Positions 27,361 to 36,674 are shown, counted from the stretch's first letter. The stretch: DNA of 41,382 nt from Bacteroidota bacterium (GCA_016845105.1 JAERTF010000068.1:1-41382), one strand, 5' to 3'. The notes: a model not told the origin generated them from the sequence alone. Numbers and translations: made by a program.

Positions 27361-28596
27361 TTATTCAAATTCCAACCTTAGGATTCGCAATACCTCATCT
27401 ATTGTTTCTTCCTCAAGATCAGTCCTTGTAACTAATTCGTTTTTATCTAATTCCAATACACTTTTAGCTGTGTCACAACCTATGTTTTTCAGTTCATCTA
27501 TAATCCATTGATCTATCTCATCAATGAATTCCATTAGATCTACATCCTCCGATTCTGAATCACTATCACGGTAAACATCTATTTCATATCCGGTTAATTT
27601 ACCGGCTAGCTTAATGTTAAAACCTCCTTTACCAATGGCCAACGAAACCTGATCGGGTTTCATAAATACTTCGGCTCTATTTGTTTCATCATCTACTTTT
27701 ATGGATGTTATTTTTGCTGGCGACAATGCTCTTTGTATATATAATGATGTGTTATTAGTATAATTTATCACATCAATATTTTCATTTTTAAGCTCACGAA
27801 CGATACCGTGAATTCTTGATCCTTTCATTCCAACACAGGCTCCAACAGGATCAATACGATCATCATATGATTCCACAGCAATCTTAGCTCTTTCTCCAGG
27901 AACACGGACAATGTTTTTAATTGTGATTAAACCATCGTATACCTCAGGTACTTCGGCTTCGAATAGTCTTTCAAGAAACGAAGTAGATGTTCGTGACAAT
28001 ACAATAACAGGAGTGTTATTTCTCATGTCAACTTTAAGAACCACAGCTCTTATGGCATCACCTTTTCTAAAATAGTCAGATGAAATCTGTTCTGATTTTG
28101 GCAGAATTAATTCGATCCCTTCGTCATCAAGAATGAGTATTTCTTTTTTCCATACCTGATAAACTTCTCCTGTTATTATATCGCCAACACTTTCTTTGTA
28201 TTTTTTATATACGTTGTCTTTTTCATAATCAAGAATCCTTGAAACCAAATTTTGTCTGATTGAAAGAACTTCACGACGACCAAAATCTGCTAATTTTATT
28301 TGCTTTGAGAATTCTTCTCCTACTTCAAAATCGGGTTCAATTTTTATCGCATCTGAAAAGGCAATCTCAAGGTTTTCATCTTCAACTTCACCGTCTTCAA
28401 CGATTTCCCTATAATGCCAAATTTCCAGATCCCCTTTGTCAATATTTACAATTATATCAAAATTGCTTTCCTCACCAAACTTCTTTGTAAGCATACTATG
28501 AAACACATCTTCAAGTATGCGCATCATAGTTTCACGGTCAATATTTTTAAATTCTTTAAACTCCGAAAAAGTTTCAACAAGATTCATGTTATCCAT
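27361..28596 (-). CDS. nusA: Transcription termination/antitermination factor NusA
   Basis: 411 residues. An N-terminal RNA-polymerase-binding domain (MDNMNLVETFSEFKEF) is followed by an S1 domain (GDIITGEVYQVWKKEILILDD). Two KH domains carry DPVGACVGMKGSRIHGIVREL and LAIGKGGFNIKLAGKLTGYEIDV. A C-terminal helical segment (LKNIGCDTAKSVLELDKNEL) resembles an HhH/acidic repeat. NusA controls pausing, termination and antitermination. It is the middle gene of rimP-nusA-infB, 23 bases after rimP. Confidence 0.98.
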   Translation of the reverse strand: MDNMNLVETFSEFKEFKNIDRETMMRILEDVFHSMLTKKFGEESNFDIIVNIDKGDLEIWHYREIVEDGEVEDENLEIAFSDAIKIEPDFEVGEEFSKQIKLADFGRREVLSIRQNLVSRILDYEKDNVYKKYKESVGDIITGEVYQVWKKEILILDDEGIELILPKSEQISSDYFRKGDAIRAVVLKVDMRNNTPVIVLSRTSTSFLERLFEAEVPEVYDGLITIKNIVRVPGERAKIAVESYDDRIDPVGACVGMKGSRIHGIVRELKNENIDVINYTNNTSLYIQRALSPAKITSIKVDDETNRAEVFMKPDQVSLAIGKGGFNIKLAGKLTGYEIDVYRDSDSESEDVDLMEFIDEIDQWIIDELKNIGCDTAKSVLELDKNELVTRTDLEEETIDEVLRILRLEFE

Positions 28597-28619
28597 CGCT
28601 TCTCGTATTTTCAGTATTG

Positions 28620-29081
28620 TTAAAAAGTTATTATTCTCTTAGTTTCTTTTATGTTACTATTTGGAATTAAAACCAAATCACCATAACTAGTTTTTTTGAT
28701 CTTCTTGTTCTTATTTTTAATTTCTTCAAGTATCTCAATTCCATTATTATCAGCCTTTTTTAATATACCTCGAATTTTTTTTCCCTCAACTGTCATAATT
28801 TGAACCAAATTATCAATATTGTTTAGGTATTGTCGAAGTAGTACAAAAGGCTGATCAGCGCCAGCTGAAGCAACATTTAATTCAAAATCTTCGTTGTCGC
28901 GATCAAGTTCATTTTCAATGTAGCGACTTAATTCAACACAATGAGCAATTGTAACACCACTATCACCATCAATAAATACCCTAATATTATTATCAGTACT
29001 TACTTTAATGGCAACTGCAAACCTGTCTGTTCCAAACAAACAGTCATTAGTTAACTTCTCTATGTGCTTCTTGCTAATCAT
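28620..29081 (-). CDS. rimP: Ribosome maturation factor RimP
   Basis: 153 residues. RimP helps 30S subunit assembly. The typical segments are present: VKVSTDNNIRVFIDGDSGVTIAHCVELSRYIENEL in the N-terminal domain, ELNVASAGADQPFVLLRQYLNN (VSSPG-like position reads VASAG), and a C-terminal SH3-like barrel with VEGKKIRGILKKAD. The ATG at 29081 lies only 2 bases after the T-run of an intrinsic terminator, so expression may depend on readthrough from the tRNA-Gln promoter. Confidence 0.94.
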   Translation of the reverse strand: MISKKHIEKLTNDCLFGTDRFAVAIKVSTDNNIRVFIDGDSGVTIAHCVELSRYIENELDRDNEDFELNVASAGADQPFVLLRQYLNNIDNLVQIMTVEGKKIRGILKKADNNGIEILEEIKNKNKKIKKTSYGDLVLIPNSNIKETKRIITF

Positions 29082-29083
29082 GT

Positions 29084-29110
29084 AAAAAAAGAGGGGACTA
29101 TCGTCCCCTC
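29084..29110 (-). terminator. Intrinsic terminator/attenuator between tRNA-Gln and rimP
   Basis: An 8-base perfect GC-rich stem, GAGGGGAC (29091-29098) and GTCCCCTC (29103-29110), closes a 4-base loop. On the minus strand it is followed by seven Ts (29084-29090). The T-run ends 2 bases before the rimP start codon, so it ends the tRNA transcript and may limit transcription into rimP-nusA-infB. Confidence 0.9.
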
Positions 29111-29128
29111 AACCTTTCTTCTAAACCG

Positions 29129-29199
29129 TTGTCCGACCAGGGCTCGAACCTGGACAGGCAGAATCAAAATCTGCAGTGCTACCATTACACCATCGGACA
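29129..29199 (-). tRNA. tRNA-Gln (anticodon TTG)
   Basis: Minus-strand sequence folds as a complete cloverleaf. The acceptor arms are TGTCCGA and TCGGACA, and the anticodon stem GCAGA/TCTGC encloses the loop TTTTGAT with anticodon TTG, which reads CAA. The T-arm has GGTTCGAGCCC. The CCA end is not encoded (the gene is followed by CGG). The D-arm GTGTAATGGTAGCAC is typical of bacterial tRNA-Gln. Confidence 0.96.
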
Positions 29200-29208
29200 T
29201 TCGGGGCG

Positions 29209-29238
29209 CAAAGATAAGTCATTTTTATTTATTACAAA
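29209..29238 (-). promoter_or_regulatory. Promoter of tRNA-Gln (and possibly rimP-nusA-infB)
   Basis: On the minus strand TTTG (29235-29238) is followed after 18 bases by TATCTTTG (29209-29216), an exact TAnnTTTG match, 9 bases before the tRNA 5' end. A second TTTG at 29239-29242 is an alternative -33. Confidence 0.7.
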
Positions 29239-29268
29239 CAAATGATTAAAAAATTAATTTATCTCGAA

Positions 29269-29397
29269 GAGTGTTATGTTTTTAATGCTCCTAGAAATAA
29301 GACATTATATTATTATTGGTTTAATATTGTTATTATAAGATACTTTAAACTAATTAATTATTAAATAGTGTTAAAATGAGTGTTATTTAAAAATGCT
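29269..29397 (+). repeat. Imperfect direct repeat upstream of the DUF2723 gene
   Basis: GAGTGTTATGTTTTTAATGC (from 29269) and GAGTGTTATTTAAAAATGCT (29378-29397) share their first nine bases and the AATGCT end, with a one-base length difference between them. Starts are 109 bases apart. This is the only structure I see in the 29240-29454 intergenic stretch. It may be a pair of binding sites or chance in AT-rich DNA. Confidence 0.35.
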
Positions 29398-29454
29398 GTT
29401 TCATGAAATTGTATATTTTCGCAGTAAAAATCAATAGGGTAAACTTTACTATAC

Positions 29455-32400
29455 ATGGAAAATTTCAAAAAGCTTAACCAACTATTTGGGTGGATTGTTT
29501 TTGCGATTGCAACTTCGGTTTATTTTTTAACTCTTGAACCTACTGCAAGTTGGTGGGATTGTGGTGAATACATAGCGACTGCCTACAAGTTGCAAGTAGG
29601 TCATCCTCCTGGGGCACCATTATTTCAGTTGTTAGGACGCTTCTTTTCATTGTTTGCCTTTGGAGACTTGGAGAATGTAGCTCTTATGATTAACATAATG
29701 TCAGCATTGTCAAGTAGTTTCACAATATTGTTTCTTTTTTGGACCATTACTATGTTGGCAAAGAAGATTATGGTAAGCGTCGAGAATAAAGTTCCTTCAA
29801 TGGGTGAAGGTTGGGCTATTTTGGGTGCTGGTTTAGTTGGTTCTTTGGCATATACTTTTAGTGACTCGTTTTGGTTTTCGGCCGTTGAAGGTGAGGTATA
29901 TGCAATGTCGTCTCTGTTTACAGCAATTGTTTTTTGGGCAATTCTTAAATGGGAAGAGGTTGCAGATAAGCGCACTGGTTATAGATGGTTGATTCTTATT
30001 GCATATATTATGGGATTATCCATTGGAGTACACTTATTAAACCTATTGGCGATACCTGCAATTGTATATGTATATTACTACAAGAAATACACATACTCTC
30101 ATAAGGGATTTATAATAGCTGGATTGTCTTCCTTGGCAATATTGGTAGTAATAATGTATATGATTATTCCTGGCATTGTAGAGCTTGCTGGTAAATTTGA
30201 ATTGTTTTTTGTGAATTCGTTGGGTATGCCATTTAATTCAGGTACAATTATATACTTCGCTTTTATCGTAGGTTTAATTGTATGGGGATTATATTATACT
30301 GCGAAAAAAGGAAAAACCGTTTGGAATACAGTAATACTAGCTGTAGTTTTTATTTTGATAGGTTATTCGTCATTCTTTATGATAGTAATTAGGGCAAATG
30401 CAAATACACCGATAAACGAGAATGATCCAAAGGATGCTGTAAGTTTACTTGCATATTTAAATAGGGAGCAATACGGATCATGGCCTCTATTTTATGGACA
30501 ATACTATAATGCACCTGTAGTTGATCATGCTGATGGAAACCCTGTATATATGCAAGATGAGAAGAAGGGAAAATATGTTATTAAGGATGATAGAAAAGGA
30601 ACAATACCTGTTTATGATGAAAAATTCATGACCATATTTCCTCGAATGTGGAGTAGTACCAAACCCCAACATATTACATTGTATGAGCATTTTGGAGATG
30701 TTGAAGGTAGACCCATTAGTGTATCTGATGGAAAAGGTGGGTCAACTGTACTTTACCGTCCCACTTTTGGAGAAAACTTGAAATTCTTCTTTACATATCA
30801 GTTTAATTTCATGTATATGAGATATTTTCTGTGGAATTTTGCCGGTAGACAAAATAATATAGAAAGCCAGGGAGAAATAAATCATGGAAATTGGATAAGC
30901 GGAATTAACTTTATTGATTCAATGCGACTTGGAGATCAAAGTAATTTGCCACCAAGCATGAAAAATCCTGCCAATACTAAGTTTTACTTCTTGCCATTGA
31001 TTCTGGGGTTAATTGGATTTTTCTTTCAGTTAAAAAAGAGTAAGGCTGATACTTGGGTAGTTGCTTTGATGTTTATTATGACGGGTATCGCAATTATTGT
31101 TTACCTTAATCAAACTCCATTGCAACCTCGTGAACGTGATTATGCATATGCTGGTTCGTTTTATGCATTTGCAATATGGATTGGACTAGGAGTATTGGGA
31201 TTATATAATGCACTTCAGAAAAAAATGGGTAACAAATTAATGGCTGCAGGCATCGTTACCATAGCCAGTTTGGTATTAGTTCCAGGTATTATGGCTGAGC
31301 AAGGATGGCAATCACATGATAGATCAGGTAAATATGCAGCTGCAGATTTTGCCAAATTGTATCTTGATTCGTGCGAACCAAACTCAATATTATTTACAAA
31401 TGGCGATAATGATACATTCCCACTTTGGTATGTACAGGAGGTTGAAAACTATCGAACAGATGTAAGAGTTGTTAACTACATGTTATCTTCTGGTGACTGG
31501 TATGTTAGCCAGATGGGTAGAAAAGTATATGATTCAGAAAAATTACCACTAACAATAAATCAAGATTTCTACAAGAAAAAAGGTGGCTATGTACCCGTAT
31601 TTGAAAGAGTTGAAGAGGCTGAATTGATTGATGCCATAAATTTTATTGAAGATGACAATAAAGGAACCCGTGTACCTCTTCAAAATGGTGAGTGGATTGA
31701 CTACTTGCCTACAAAAAAACTAACCTACAAAATTGATAAGGATGCTGTTATCGCTTCTGGCTTAGTGCCAGTTGAAGACTCTGCTAGTATTGTAGAGTCA
31801 ATGGAATGGCCCATTAGACAAGGTGGGTTATTTAGAAATGACTTAATGCTACTTGATTTAATTGCTACAAATAACTGGGAACGACCAGTTTATTTTGCTA
31901 ATCCTAATAGCCATGCAAAAGTACTTGGTGTGGATAAATATTGCCATTTAGAAGGAGTTGTTTATAGGTTTAAACCTACTGTTGCTACTAACTTTATGAG
32001 TAAAATTGGTGGCGTTAATGGCGATCGTACATATGAAGTATTGATGGATGAAAATGTAAGATGGGGAAGATTAAATGAGGAAGATGTTATAGTTGACAGA
32101 GAAAGTGATCGAAACTCAGGAATGGCAAAACAAAATTATGTTCGTCTTGCTCAAACATTATTAATGGAAGGTAAAAAAGATAGTGTTATCAAAGTACTTG
32201 ACAGAGGTATTGAGCTATTTCCACCTGAGAAATTTCCATTTGACTACTTTATGATTTCTTGGGCAGATTTTTATTATAAAGCAGGAGCTACTGAAAAGGC
32301 GAATGAACTTGTCGAACAAATAGCTTTGAGACATGAAGAAGACTTATCGTACTATACATCATTGAATGAAAGGTTTGCTGCAGAGTATCAGACTGAAATT

Positions 32401-32523
32401 CAGGAGGCAATGGCTGTTATGCAAAGACTGGTTCAACTAACCGACCAAAATAAGCAGACAGAATTATCAAAGGAACTTGAGGAAACATTTTATGCATACA
32501 TATCAACATTAAATTTGCAATAA
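29455..32523 (+). CDS. DUF2723 family polytopic membrane protein (GT-C-like)
   Basis: 1022 residues. The N-terminal half has about 10 transmembrane helices and the DUF2723 signature LEPTASWWDCGEYIATAYKL (about residues 27-46), followed by VGHPPGAPLFQLLGRFF. The acidic residues in WDCGEY lie in the first extracytoplasmic loop, as catalytic Asp/Glu do in GT-C glycosyltransferases. After another group of helices with the motif TPLQPRERDYAYAGSF near residue 560, the last 400 residues are soluble, with LFTNGDNDTFPLWYVQE and a TPR-like helical end. The family is common in Bacteroidota and is thought to use lipid-linked sugars; the acceptor is not known to me. It stands alone and shares a bidirectional terminator with alaS. 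Confidence 0.88.
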   Translation: MENFKKLNQLFGWIVFAIATSVYFLTLEPTASWWDCGEYIATAYKLQVGHPPGAPLFQLLGRFFSLFAFGDLENVALMINIMSALSSSFTILFLFWTITMLAKKIMVSVENKVPSMGEGWAILGAGLVGSLAYTFSDSFWFSAVEGEVYAMSSLFTAIVFWAILKWEEVADKRTGYRWLILIAYIMGLSIGVHLLNLLAIPAIVYVYYYKKYTYSHKGFIIAGLSSLAILVVIMYMIIPGIVELAGKFELFFVNSLGMPFNSGTIIYFAFIVGLIVWGLYYTAKKGKTVWNTVILAVVFILIGYSSFFMIVIRANANTPINENDPKDAVSLLAYLNREQYGSWPLFYGQYYNAPVVDHADGNPVYMQDEKKGKYVIKDDRKGTIPVYDEKFMTIFPRMWSSTKPQHITLYEHFGDVEGRPISVSDGKGGSTVLYRPTFGENLKFFFTYQFNFMYMRYFLWNFAGRQNNIESQGEINHGNWISGINFIDSMRLGDQSNLPPSMKNPANTKFYFLPLILGLIGFFFQLKKSKADTWVVALMFIMTGIAIIVYLNQTPLQPRERDYAYAGSFYAFAIWIGLGVLGLYNALQKKMGNKLMAAGIVTIASLVLVPGIMAEQGWQSHDRSGKYAAADFAKLYLDSCEPNSILFTNGDNDTFPLWYVQEVENYRTDVRVVNYMLSSGDWYVSQMGRKVYDSEKLPLTINQDFYKKKGGYVPVFERVEEAELIDAINFIEDDNKGTRVPLQNGEWIDYLPTKKLTYKIDKDAVIASGLVPVEDSASIVESMEWPIRQGGLFRNDLMLLDLIATNNWERPVYFANPNSHAKVLGVDKYCHLEGVVYRFKPTVATNFMSKIGGVNGDRTYEVLMDENVRWGRLNEEDVIVDRESDRNSGMAKQNYVRLAQTLLMEGKKDSVIKVLDRGIELFPPEKFPFDYFMISWADFYYKAGATEKANELVEQIALRHEEDLSYYTSLNERFAAEYQTEIQEAMAVMQRLVQLTDQNKQTELSKELEETFYAYISTLNLQ

Positions 32524-32540
32524 AATAGGTTTGTTATCAC

Positions 32541-32580
32541 AAAAAAAGCGTCGATGAATATATTTCATCGGCGCTTTTTT
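32541..32580. terminator. Bidirectional terminator between DUF2723 gene and alaS
   Basis: Arms AAAAAAGCG-T-CGATGAA (32542-32558) and TTCATCG-G-CGCTTTTTT (32564-32580) form a 17-base-pair stem with one T-G wobble and a 5-base loop. A-rich and T-rich ends on either side let it stop both converging transcripts. Confidence 0.92.
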
Positions 32581-32601
32581 ATTGCTAGTAATAAAAGTGT
32601 A

Positions 32602-35241
32602 CTAGATTATCATCTTGCGGGCTTCTTCAATTGCAGCCTCGATACCACTTGCATCTTTTCCACCAGCGGTTGCAATTGTAGGTTGGCCACCTCCACCACC
32701 TTTAATATTTCTTGCAATTTGACGGATAATATTGCCTGCATTTAATCCCTTTGATTTCACAAGCTCATCAGAAATCGATAAAATTAGGTTCACCTTATCA
32801 TCATTCTTTGTCGCAATAACTGTCATTATATCATCTCCACTTGAACGAAGTTTCTGAGCCAAAGTTTTAGCTTGATTTACATCAAGTTTTTCAATGGTAG
32901 CTATAAATTTAATTCCTGAGATTAGTTCAGCATTTTTAAGTAGTGAATCAGAAATCTGCAGTGCTTGTTTCTTGTTTAAGCTATCTAACTCCTTTTGTAG
33001 TTTATTATGCTGATCAATAACATTAGAAACTGCATTTACAGTATTAGGCTGATTTTTGAACATACCTTTAATGATGCCCAAGGTATCCAAGTGCTTAATA
33101 ACGAATTCTTCAGCCTTCGCTCCCGTAATAGCTTCTATTCTCCTAACACCGGCGGCAATACCGCTTTCTGAAACAATCTTAAAATAACCTATATTGCCGG
33201 TCGCCTGTACATGGGTTCCACCACATAGTTCAACCGAATACTCTGGATTAAAAGTAATAACCCTTACTTTATCACCATACTTTTCTCCAAATAAAGCCAT
33301 GGCACCCATCTCTAATGCTGCATCCATTGATATGTTCTCAGCAACATCAGTTTCAATATTTTCACGAATCCTATTATTAACAATCTTCTCAACACTCTTT
33401 ACTTCATCTTCAGACATAGCTCCAAAATGTGAAAAATCAAACCTTAGTCGTTCATCATTAACTAGGGAACCTTTTTGTTCAACATGATCACCCAGAACTT
33501 CTCTTAAGGCTGAATGCATAAGGTGGGTAGCACTATGGTTAGCTGTTGTTAGTTCACGCTTCTTTTCGTTAACTTTGGCCATGAAATTACTTCCAGGATT
33601 TTGAGGTTCTGAAGTAACAATATGCACAAACTGATTATTGTCTTTTTTTGTATCAATTACTTGTAATACTTCTGTTTCGGATGTTAATGTTCCCTTATCG
33701 CCAACCTGGCCTCCCGATTCAGCATAAAAAGGTGTTTGGTTAAGTATAATCTCGTAATATGTTTTTTTACTACTTGTTACCTTTCTAAATTTCTTAATTC
33801 TTGTTTCTATTTCGAGTGTAGAGTGTCCAACAAATATTGATTCTTCATTGGAGTCATAAATTGATGTCCAATCTCCTGTATCCTTAGTTGCATCTTTTCT
33901 GGATCTTGATTTTTGAGCATCTAGTCCTGCTTTATAACCTACCATATCCACAGAAAGGCCTTTTTCGCGTGCAATGAGTTGGGTAAGATCAATCGGAAAC
34001 CCAAACGTATCATATAGTTCAAATGCAAACTCCCCATCAACAACCTTTTCATTTGAGTGTGTTTCAATATAATTGTCAAATTTTTTAATGCCATGAGCAA
34101 GGGTTCTAAGGAAGGTTGTCTCTTCTTCTTTAATAACCTGACCTATGAAATCAACTTGATCTCTGAGCTCAGGAAAGAATTCACCCATCTGTAAATTAAG
34201 AATCGGTAGTAGTTTATACAGAGCAGGAGAGTCGAATCCAAGAAATGTAAAACCATATCTAACGGCACGCCTAAGTATTCTTCTTATTACGTATCCTGCG
34301 CCAGTGTTTGAAGGAATTTGACCATCGGCAATTGCAAATGCAACAGCCCTTAGATGGTCGGCCATAACTCTCATTGCAATATCTGAATCTGGGGTCTTTC
34401 CGTATTTAATACCCGAAAGTTTTGATATTTCATTGATTATTGGAGTGAAAATATCAGTATCATAGTTAGACCGAACACCTTGTAGTACCATTGCCAATCT
34501 CTCAAATCCCATTCCCGTATCAACATGTTTAGCAGCTAGAGGAATTAATTGTCCGTTTGCCATTCTGTTAAACTCAATGAATACAAGATTCCAAATCTCT
34601 ATAACTTCAGGATGGTCTTTGTTTACTAGGTCATAACCAGGGACTTTTGTCTTTTCCTCATCTGTCCTTATATCAATGTGTATTTCAGAGCACGGACCAC
34701 ACGGACCTGTATCTCCCATTTCCCAAAAATTATCCTTTTTCGAACCTAATAATATTCTGTCGTTAGGTAAATATTTTTTCCAGATATTACGTGCTTCAGT
34801 ATCTTCGGGTAGGCCATCTTTTTTATCTCCCTCAAAGATAGTTACATACAAACTATCTTTACTTATTCCATAAACCTTTGTAAATAATTCCCATGCCCAT
34901 TCTATTGCTTCATTTTTGAAATATCCGCCTTTTCCTCCATTCGGATCGCCAAAAGACCAATTTCCAAGCATTTCAAACATGGTATGATGATATGTATCAT
35001 GGCCAACCTCCTCTAAATCGTTATGCTTACCACTAACTCTTAAACATTTCTGTGTGTCAGTAACTCTGGGTGTTATAATTGGGGCATTACCAAGAAAGAG
35101 ATCTTTAAATTGATTCATTCCTGCATTAGTAAACATCAACGTTGGATCATTTTTTACAACCATTGGTGCCGATGGAACTATTTTATGCTGTTTGGATGCA
35201 AAAAATTCAAGGAAAGCTTTTCTTATGTCAATAGACTTCAT
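32602..35241 (-). CDS. alaS: Alanine--tRNA ligase
   Basis: 879 residues from ATG at 35241. A TTG two codons earlier (35247) is possible, but the ATG gives the expected N-terminus MKSIDIRKAFLEFF. The class II catalytic core has PTLMFTNAGMNQFKDLFLG and GPCGPCSEIH. The editing domain carries NHSATHLMHSALREVLG and CGGTHVQATGNIG, whose His and Cys residues bind zinc and clear Ser-tRNA and Gly-tRNA. The C-terminal C-Ala domain ends in a glycine-rich segment (GGGGGQPTIATAGG). It charges tRNA-Ala in the cytoplasm and appears to be a single-gene unit. Confidence 0.98.
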   Translation of the reverse strand: MKSIDIRKAFLEFFASKQHKIVPSAPMVVKNDPTLMFTNAGMNQFKDLFLGNAPIITPRVTDTQKCLRVSGKHNDLEEVGHDTYHHTMFEMLGNWSFGDPNGGKGGYFKNEAIEWAWELFTKVYGISKDSLYVTIFEGDKKDGLPEDTEARNIWKKYLPNDRILLGSKKDNFWEMGDTGPCGPCSEIHIDIRTDEEKTKVPGYDLVNKDHPEVIEIWNLVFIEFNRMANGQLIPLAAKHVDTGMGFERLAMVLQGVRSNYDTDIFTPIINEISKLSGIKYGKTPDSDIAMRVMADHLRAVAFAIADGQIPSNTGAGYVIRRILRRAVRYGFTFLGFDSPALYKLLPILNLQMGEFFPELRDQVDFIGQVIKEEETTFLRTLAHGIKKFDNYIETHSNEKVVDGEFAFELYDTFGFPIDLTQLIAREKGLSVDMVGYKAGLDAQKSRSRKDATKDTGDWTSIYDSNEESIFVGHSTLEIETRIKKFRKVTSSKKTYYEIILNQTPFYAESGGQVGDKGTLTSETEVLQVIDTKKDNNQFVHIVTSEPQNPGSNFMAKVNEKKRELTTANHSATHLMHSALREVLGDHVEQKGSLVNDERLRFDFSHFGAMSEDEVKSVEKIVNNRIRENIETDVAENISMDAALEMGAMALFGEKYGDKVRVITFNPEYSVELCGGTHVQATGNIGYFKIVSESGIAAGVRRIEAITGAKAEEFVIKHLDTLGIIKGMFKNQPNTVNAVSNVIDQHNKLQKELDSLNKKQALQISDSLLKNAELISGIKFIATIEKLDVNQAKTLAQKLRSSGDDIMTVIATKNDDKVNLILSISDELVKSKGLNAGNIIRQIARNIKGGGGGQPTIATAGGKDASGIEAAIEEARKMII

Positions 35242-35288
35242 ATTCAAATAGTTAACATTGTATTGTTAAAACAATTATTTTTAAAAGA

Positions 35289-35326
35289 TTGCAAATTTAG
35301 CCTAAATAATTAATTTCGCATTTCAA
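35289..35326. promoter_or_regulatory. Overlapping divergent promoter candidates for alaS and the M23 gene
   Basis: For the plus strand, TTG (35289-35291) is followed after 19 bases by TAATTTCG (35311-35318), one mismatch to TAnnTTTG. For the minus strand, TAAATTTG (35292-35299) is an exact -7 element with a TTG at 35324-35326, 24 bases away, which is long. The two sets interleave, so polymerase could not occupy both at once. Confidence 0.4.
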
Positions 35327-35337
35327 GTTGAATTATA

Positions 35338-36309
35338 ATGGCAAAGACAAAGTATATTTTTAATGATAAATCTCTTTCGTATGAGGAATCTAAAACTTCC
35401 AATATGCAAAGGGTTTTTCGTGCTTTTCTCTTTTTGGTAACTGCTTTGGCATTTTCAATTGCATTGATATTAGGGTCTTATACTTTTTTTGAATCTCCCA
35501 AAGAAAGAATGTTAAAGAGTGAGATATCGCAATATGAGCTTCAATATCAAATAATGAATGACAGACTTGAAAAGCTTCAGGTACTTGTTGATGAAATGGC
35601 TGATAGAGATGATAATATTTATCGAATTATTTTTGAAGCAGAACCTATCTCAAAAGAGGAAAGGCAAGCTGGCTATGGGGGAGTGGATAGGTATGCTAAA
35701 CTTGAAGGTTATGATAACTCAGAGCTTTTAATTGAAACTTCAAGAAAACTTGATGTATTGGCAAGCCAACTATACGTTCAATCAAAATCGTTTGATGATG
35801 TATATGAAATGGCACGGAATAAGGAAAAAATGTTGGCATGCATTCCGGCAATACAACCAGTTAATAATGCTGAATTAAAAAGATTGTCATCATATTATGG
35901 ATATCGTATAGATCCAGTGTATAAGATTAAAAAGTTCCATTCAGGAGTTGATTTTAGTGCACCACAAGGTACTCCAATCTATTCGAGTGGTGCTGGTACT
36001 GTAAAAAAGACTCACCGGTCCAGAAGAGGATATGGAAATACAGTAACAATTGATCATGGATATGGTTATAGCACCTTTTATGCTCATATTAAAGAAATAA
36101 AAGTAAAGAAAGGTGAAAAAGTAAATAGAGGTCAAATTATTGCTACAGTTGGGAATACTGGTAAATCTACTGCTCCTCATTTACATTATGAAGTTAGAAA
36201 AAACAATCGGACAATAAATCCAATCTATTATTTCTTTAACGACTTATCACCAGAAGAGTTTGAAACTATCCTAACTCTTTCTAAACTTCCGAATCAATCA
36301 CTTGACTAA
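35338..36309 (+). CDS. M23 family LytM-type metallopeptidase
   Basis: 323 residues. One transmembrane helix (about residues 26-48) anchors the protein. A coiled coil (about 58-92) and a helical region precede the C-terminal LytM domain. Zinc ligands are visible: His201 and Asp205 in HSGVDFSAPQG and His283 in HLHYEV, with His281 as the catalytic partner. All the metal and catalytic residues are therefore present, and it should be an active peptidoglycan endopeptidase facing the periplasm. The MerR gene follows after 17 bases. This membrane-anchored coiled-coil layout recalls M23 proteins linked to cell shape and division in Bacteroidota. Confidence 0.92.
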   Translation: MAKTKYIFNDKSLSYEESKTSNMQRVFRAFLFLVTALAFSIALILGSYTFFESPKERMLKSEISQYELQYQIMNDRLEKLQVLVDEMADRDDNIYRIIFEAEPISKEERQAGYGGVDRYAKLEGYDNSELLIETSRKLDVLASQLYVQSKSFDDVYEMARNKEKMLACIPAIQPVNNAELKRLSSYYGYRIDPVYKIKKFHSGVDFSAPQGTPIYSSGAGTVKKTHRSRRGYGNTVTIDHGYGYSTFYAHIKEIKVKKGEKVNRGQIIATVGNTGKSTAPHLHYEVRKNNRTINPIYYFFNDLSPEEFETILTLSKLPNQSLD

Positions 36310-36326
36310 TTATTAACTATTTGATA

Positions 36327-36659
36327 ATGACTGATAGGATTTATTATAAAATAGGGGATGTAGCTGATAAGTTTAACGTTAATGCATCATTAATAAGATA
36401 TTGGGAGAAGGAGTTCGAGTTCATAAAACCTAAGAAAAACAAAAAAGGAACCAGATATTATTCGAAAAAAGATATTGATAATATTGAAATTGTTTATCAT
36501 CTGGTTAAGATTAAAGGTATGACCATACAGGGTGTGGTTGATTATCTGAAAAGTAAAAAAGAAGAAAACACAATTAGTGAGCTTGATGTAATTGCAACAT
36601 TAAAAAGAACAAAGCGATTATTATCGGAAGTTAAGGAAGCTCTTGAAAGGAAAAACTAA
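36327..36659 (+). CDS. MerR family transcriptional regulator
   Basis: 110 residues from ATG at 36327; an in-frame TTG at 36321 would add two residues. The winged helix-turn-helix has YYKIGDVADKFNVNASLIRYWEKEF and the wing KGTRYYSKKDIDNIEIVYHL, then a short C-terminal helix (VKIKGMTIQGVVDYLKSK) and a charged tail. There is no effector-binding domain, and no conserved cysteines for metal sensing. Short stand-alone MerR proteins of this kind sit next to M23 peptidase genes in related genomes as far as I recall; the target is unknown. Confidence 0.88.
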   Translation: MTDRIYYKIGDVADKFNVNASLIRYWEKEFEFIKPKKNKKGTRYYSKKDIDNIEIVYHLVKIKGMTIQGVVDYLKSKKEENTISELDVIATLKRTKRLLSEVKEALERKN

Positions 36660-36674
36660 GCACCGTAGTTTTCA

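Noticed and set aside
35242..35247. TTG start for alaS at 35247
   Set aside because: The ATG two codons later gives the usual AlaRS N-terminus, so the TTG was not used.
36321..36326. TTG start for the MerR gene at 36321
   Set aside because: An ATG two codons later gives a natural N-terminus directly before the helix-turn-helix.
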